From Flectobacillus roseus (GTDB taxonomy: Bacteria > Bacteroidota > Bacteroidia > Cytophagales > Spirosomataceae), in NCBI RefSeq assembly GCF_030056665.1, contig NZ_JASHIG010000012.1: a stretch of 64,000 bases of DNA; one strand, 5' to 3'. The translations under genes and the position numbers were made by a program. The notes beneath the pieces were generated by a model. The model did not search any database and was not told the DNA's origin. It saw only the letters and a program-made list of their open reading frames with translations. Shown here piece after piece: positions 60,959 through 64,000 of the stretch. The first letter of the stretch is position 1; each line of letters opens with the position of its first letter.

Positions 60959-62617
60959 TTAAAAGTTGAGTGAGTAACCTGCTTGGGTATATACTTCTGT
61001 AAAATTTCTTGCTTCAAATTTGAGATCCTTGTTGTAGAGCAGTGCGGCACTCAACGAAAGTTGTTGTTTGCTTGATAATCTAATGCGTCCGTTCCAACGA
61101 GCATTAAAAGTATAGCCATTGGCATTTTCTTTATAATAGTTTTGGTTGTAATTGACATTCAAGCTATTAGAAAATGACTTCAAGTTTTTGGAAATATTCA
61201 AACTTGCCCCCATCGACTGTGTGTTTCCGTATGACAAAAAGTTTTTGATAAAAATCCCGCCTGGGCTTATCGTAAATTTCTGTTTCATATTGTTTCTCAG
61301 ATAGTTGAAAGACAAAAAGAGGTTATTAAACTCTAATAACTGTTTGGAAACAGTATTGTAATCGCTGGAGTTTTGGTAACTCGACATTAGGTTTATCGAA
61401 TGACTTACCACCCTGTCGCCCCAAGAAAAACGAGGTGCTACCACCAAACTTTGATTGACCTGCTGGATTTTGAGGGTATCAATAATTCTATCAGGATTAT
61501 TCTGGAAAGTACCATAATTCGAATAGGTCATCAACATCCCAAATTTGGTGGAGGGTTGCAACGACAAATTGAGCGATCCGATGTTACGGGTGGTTTGAGT
61601 GGCTTTGGTTTTACTAACATTATCTTGCTGTATACCATAACTACCACTCAGATTTACTCGACCTTGCCAAAAAGAAAAGGAAGGAGAAAATAGAATTTCT
61701 TGGACGTCATTGTTGAAAAAATAAGCGCCCATCGACTTATAATCTGTCGAAATCAAACGGTATTGTACTTGTAAGGATGCAAAGCGTGAACTAAACCTCA
61801 AACTACTATTGGCGGCATAACCCACCTGAGTACTTCGTTTGAGTAAAAATAGTTTTTTCAAAAAATCACTATCAAGCGATATGGTTCCAGTCAAATCTTT
61901 GGCATTTATATCTGAGGTATAACCACTTACCCCAATATCGGTCGACCAAGTTATTTTCTTGAAAAAAGTCAATTGAGAAACAATGCCGAGTGTAGTGTTT
62001 TCGGCGGGAGTGATACCTTCGGCTATTGGGATTTTGATAGAATTTTCTTCGTCCCATGCTTTGGTATAAATCAAGTCGATGAAGTTTTGTGAAGATCCCA
62101 CTCCTACTTTTACGGCATACCCCATGCGTCTGAAGCTAGAGGGTAAAGACGAAAAAGTATTACGAGTTGTATCTCGCAAACTTGCTTGTTGAAAGCGTCC
62201 ATACATGGCAGAAAAGCGAAATTTGCCAGGATTCAGGTCGATACCTGCTCCCAAAAACATTCGCCCAGCCAGTGTGTAATTGGAATAGCTAAGGTTACGA
62301 TACCCCAAGTGCAGTCTCGCCCATTTGTAAGATGGGCTCATTCCAAACTGCTGGAAGGGTCCAGAAAAGGACTGACTTTGTTGGTTAATCAAGAAAAAGA
62401 ATGGCATTTGAATACCATAAAGCGAAATAACAGGACTGGCAGAAATAGTCCAAGAAAAAGGGTCGAGACGTTGCCTGCCTTCAAGATTTGAATAGGTATT
62501 AAAACCTAAATTCAAACCTCCTGAAACAGTGACAGGCTTTTGTCCCTTTAGACCACCCAAATTTTGCGCTAATAGCGGAATCTGCCAAAAGCATAGTAGT
62601 ATGAAAAGTTTCTTCAT
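60959..62617 (-). CDS. Outer-membrane beta-barrel protein, first gene of the TANFOR operon
   Basis: 552 residues with a signal peptide (MKKLFILLCFWQIPLLAQ). The rest is built from alternating amphipathic strands with frequent aromatic residues at strand ends (ARLHLGYRNLSYSNYTLAGR, FRFSAMYGRFQQ, FSARNA-type turns) and ends in Phe (AGYSLNF), the outer-membrane insertion signal. The family was not recognised. The giant TANFOR gene begins 13 bases later. The barrel could export, anchor or receive the giant protein (inference). Confidence 0.8.
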   Translation of the reverse strand: MKKLFILLCFWQIPLLAQNLGGLKGQKPVTVSGGLNLGFNTYSNLEGRQRLDPFSWTISASPVISLYGIQMPFFFLINQQSQSFSGPFQQFGMSPSYKWARLHLGYRNLSYSNYTLAGRMFLGAGIDLNPGKFRFSAMYGRFQQASLRDTTRNTFSSLPSSFRRMGYAVKVGVGSSQNFIDLIYTKAWDEENSIKIPIAEGITPAENTTLGIVSQLTFFKKITWSTDIGVSGYTSDINAKDLTGTISLDSDFLKKLFLLKRSTQVGYAANSSLRFSSRFASLQVQYRLISTDYKSMGAYFFNNDVQEILFSPSFSFWQGRVNLSGSYGIQQDNVSKTKATQTTRNIGSLNLSLQPSTKFGMLMTYSNYGTFQNNPDRIIDTLKIQQVNQSLVVAPRFSWGDRVVSHSINLMSSYQNSSDYNTVSKQLLEFNNLFLSFNYLRNNMKQKFTISPGGIFIKNFLSYGNTQSMGASLNISKNLKSFSNSLNVNYNQNYYKENANGYTFNARWNGRIRLSSKQQLSLSAALLYNKDLKFEARNFTEVYTQAGYSLNF

Positions 62618-62995
62618 GAGTAGGGCAAGGAAAATGTTTACCCAAAATAAGAGGGTTTATTTGCCTTTATCTATGCCCTTTTTTAGTCATTGAATAAGTG
62701 GGCAATTGCCTGTATTTCAAATAATTAAGTAATTTTAAAAATGATTATTCCTTTGTTTTAAATAGGACGTAACCCTTTTTACACATTGTTAGGTGATGAT
62801 TTCGATTTTTGAAGTTGAAAACTTAAGAAAAAAGGGAGTCCAAGACGAAGTCTTGAACTAGACTTATTTTTAGTTTTTATGTTAATATCAGCATTAAAAC
62901 AGATAAGAATGTGTAGATTTGACACAATATTTACAAAATTCAAATTAATCTATTAAGCCCCAATTAATAAAGCGTCATGCTTTTTGAACTCAATT
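62618..62995. other. Divergent non-coding region with a repeated small hairpin
   Basis: No gene. AGTCCAAGAC-gaa-GTCTTGAACT (62837-62859) is a hairpin with one mismatch; its reverse complement agrees in 20 of 22 bases with the stretch at about 484-505. TAGATTTG at 62914-62921 may be the -7 element of the GH97 gene. The promoter of the barrel operon is not clear. Confidence 0.45.
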
Positions 62996-64000
62996 ATGAA
63001 AAAAGTACTATTTATCGTTGCGATGCTTCTTCAAATTTCAAGCTTCGCTCAGGAAAATGTAAGCATTCTTAGTCCCGACAAACAACTGAAGGTTAGTTTG
63101 GCAGTTACAGAAGGCAAAGCGAATTATTCTGTTACCTATCAAGGCATTAAGGTGTTGGAAAACTCTCCATTGGGACTTGCCACGAGTATCGGAGACTTCA
63201 GCAAATCTTTGACTTTTGTCAAAAAAGAAGAAAAACAAATCGACAAGACTTACCAACAAAGTAGAATCAAAAAATCCAATATTCACTATGTTGCCAACCA
63301 AGTGGTTTGTACTTTTTCAAATGCTGATAAAAACCTTTTAGAAATTACTTTTCAGGTAAGCAACAACGATATTGCCTTTCGCTATGGACTTTTTCCATAT
63401 AAAGAAACTGCCAACTGTATTGTCGAAAAAGAACTAACAGGTTTTAGTTTTCCTTCAAACACTACTACTTTTTTAACTCCACAAGCACCCGCAGGAAGTG
63501 GCTGGATGCGCACCAAACCAAGTTATGAAGAGGAGTATGAAGCAGATGCAGCTCTCAATCAAAACTCCAAATATCGATTGGGATATACTTTCCCTGCTTT
63601 GTTCCATGTCGGAAAAGAAGCTTGGGCTTTGGTTTCGGAAACAGGTGTAACAGGTGCCTATTGTGGTTCAAAATTGAGTGAATCCAATAATGGTACATTT
63701 ACGATTTCATTTCCAGAAAAAGACGAAAATAACGGTCATGGAAGTGCCGAACCAGCAATGGCTTTGCCAGCTACAACACCTTGGCGTACCATTACGGTGG
63801 GAACAAGTTTGAAACCGATTGTGGAAACGACCGTTCCTTTTGATGTAGTAGAACCACTCTATGCGCCTTCACAGGAATATAAGGCAGGACGTGCTACTTG
63901 GAGCTGGATTATGTGGCAAGATGAAAGTATGAACTACGATGACCAAATTACGTTTATTGATTTGGCTCAAAAATTAGGATATGAATATATTTTGATGGAT
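62996..64000 (+). CDS. GH97 glycoside hydrolase (SusB-like), 3' end outside window
   Basis: The frame starts at the ATG at 62996 and runs open to the last base (335 residues seen, of about 650 expected). A signal peptide (MKKVLFIVAMLLQISSFA before QEN) is followed by the N-terminal beta-sandwich of GH97: VSILSPDKQLKVSLAV, NDIAFRYGLFPY, and then the start of the (beta/alpha)8 barrel (ATWSWIMWQDESMNYDDQI, YEYILMD). GH97 enzymes are retaining alpha-galactosidases or inverting alpha-glucosidases; which one depends on residues beyond the window. It acts in the periplasm. Confidence 0.93.
   Translation, partial: MKKVLFIVAMLLQISSFAQENVSILSPDKQLKVSLAVTEGKANYSVTYQGIKVLENSPLGLATSIGDFSKSLTFVKKEEKQIDKTYQQSRIKKSNIHYVANQVVCTFSNADKNLLEITFQVSNNDIAFRYGLFPYKETANCIVEKELTGFSFPSNTTTFLTPQAPAGSGWMRTKPSYEEEYEADAALNQNSKYRLGYTFPALFHVGKEAWALVSETGVTGAYCGSKLSESNNGTFTISFPEKDENNGHGSAEPAMALPATTPWRTITVGTSLKPIVETTVPFDVVEPLYAPSQEYKAGRATWSWIMWQDESMNYDDQITFIDLAQKLGYEYILMD

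Noticed and set aside
60946..61050. 35-residue extension of the giant TANFOR protein
   Set aside because: It overlaps the barrel gene and would place the signal peptide inside the chain.

Overview
The window looks like a chromosome segment from a Bacteroidota bacterium of the order Cytophagales (Spirosomataceae-like; the genus cannot be fixed from sequence alone). The grounds are low GC, absence of Shine-Dalgarno sequences, many TAnnTTTG-type -7 promoter elements, menaquinone genes (menB, menE), a LytS-type kinase, GH29, GH97 and SASA-type secreted hydrolases, and a giant protein with an N-terminal TANFOR-like domain. No rRNA or tRNA gene and no CRISPR array was seen.

Layout. 1-800: 3' end of an IS3-family transposase, an octamer-type simple repeat, a 139-bp nested palindrome and the first copy of a dispersed hairpin repeat. 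0.8-3.2 kb: small membrane-protein genes and a winged-helix regulator, two of them preceded by the same palindrome. 3.3-7.1 kb: OmpA-like protein, two secreted unknowns and a papain-fold protein with a very long Glu/Asp tail. 7.3-11.6 kb: channel-like protein, a PAS protein that stops after its H-box, a TauE/SafE permease and a flavin monooxygenase. 11.9-18.1 kb: two different aconitases in divergent orientation around 1.1 kb of non-coding DNA. 18.4-22.7 kb: topA, a sirtuin and folD. 23-29.8 kb: SASA-type esterase, LytS kinase, a HExxH/propeller/barrel protein and an unknown. 29.9-33.6 kb: menE, a Rieske lipoprotein, DUF2452 and menB. 33.9-38.6 kb: EVE protein, secreted protein, rRNA methyltransferase-like protein, a possible 21-aa peptide and a TPR lipoprotein. 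38.7-42.5 kb: thrS, infC, rpmI, rplT. 42.5-47.2 kb: nuclease-inhibitor homologue, DUF937, cysteine desulfurase and a small accessory patch. 47.4-52.3 kb: a sphingolipid delta-4 desaturase-like protein, GH29 fucosidase, cupin and YdeI-like protein. 52.4-62.6 kb: a probable operon for an outer-membrane barrel, a 2050-residue TANFOR protein and a fibronectin-III protein. The window ends inside a GH97 glycosidase.

The best candidate for an undescribed system is the 10-kb barrel/TANFOR/FN3 operon. Next come the eukaryote-like ceramide desaturase, the acidic-tailed protease and the five-copy hairpin repeat family, which appears to serve as intergenic, mostly bidirectional, terminators.
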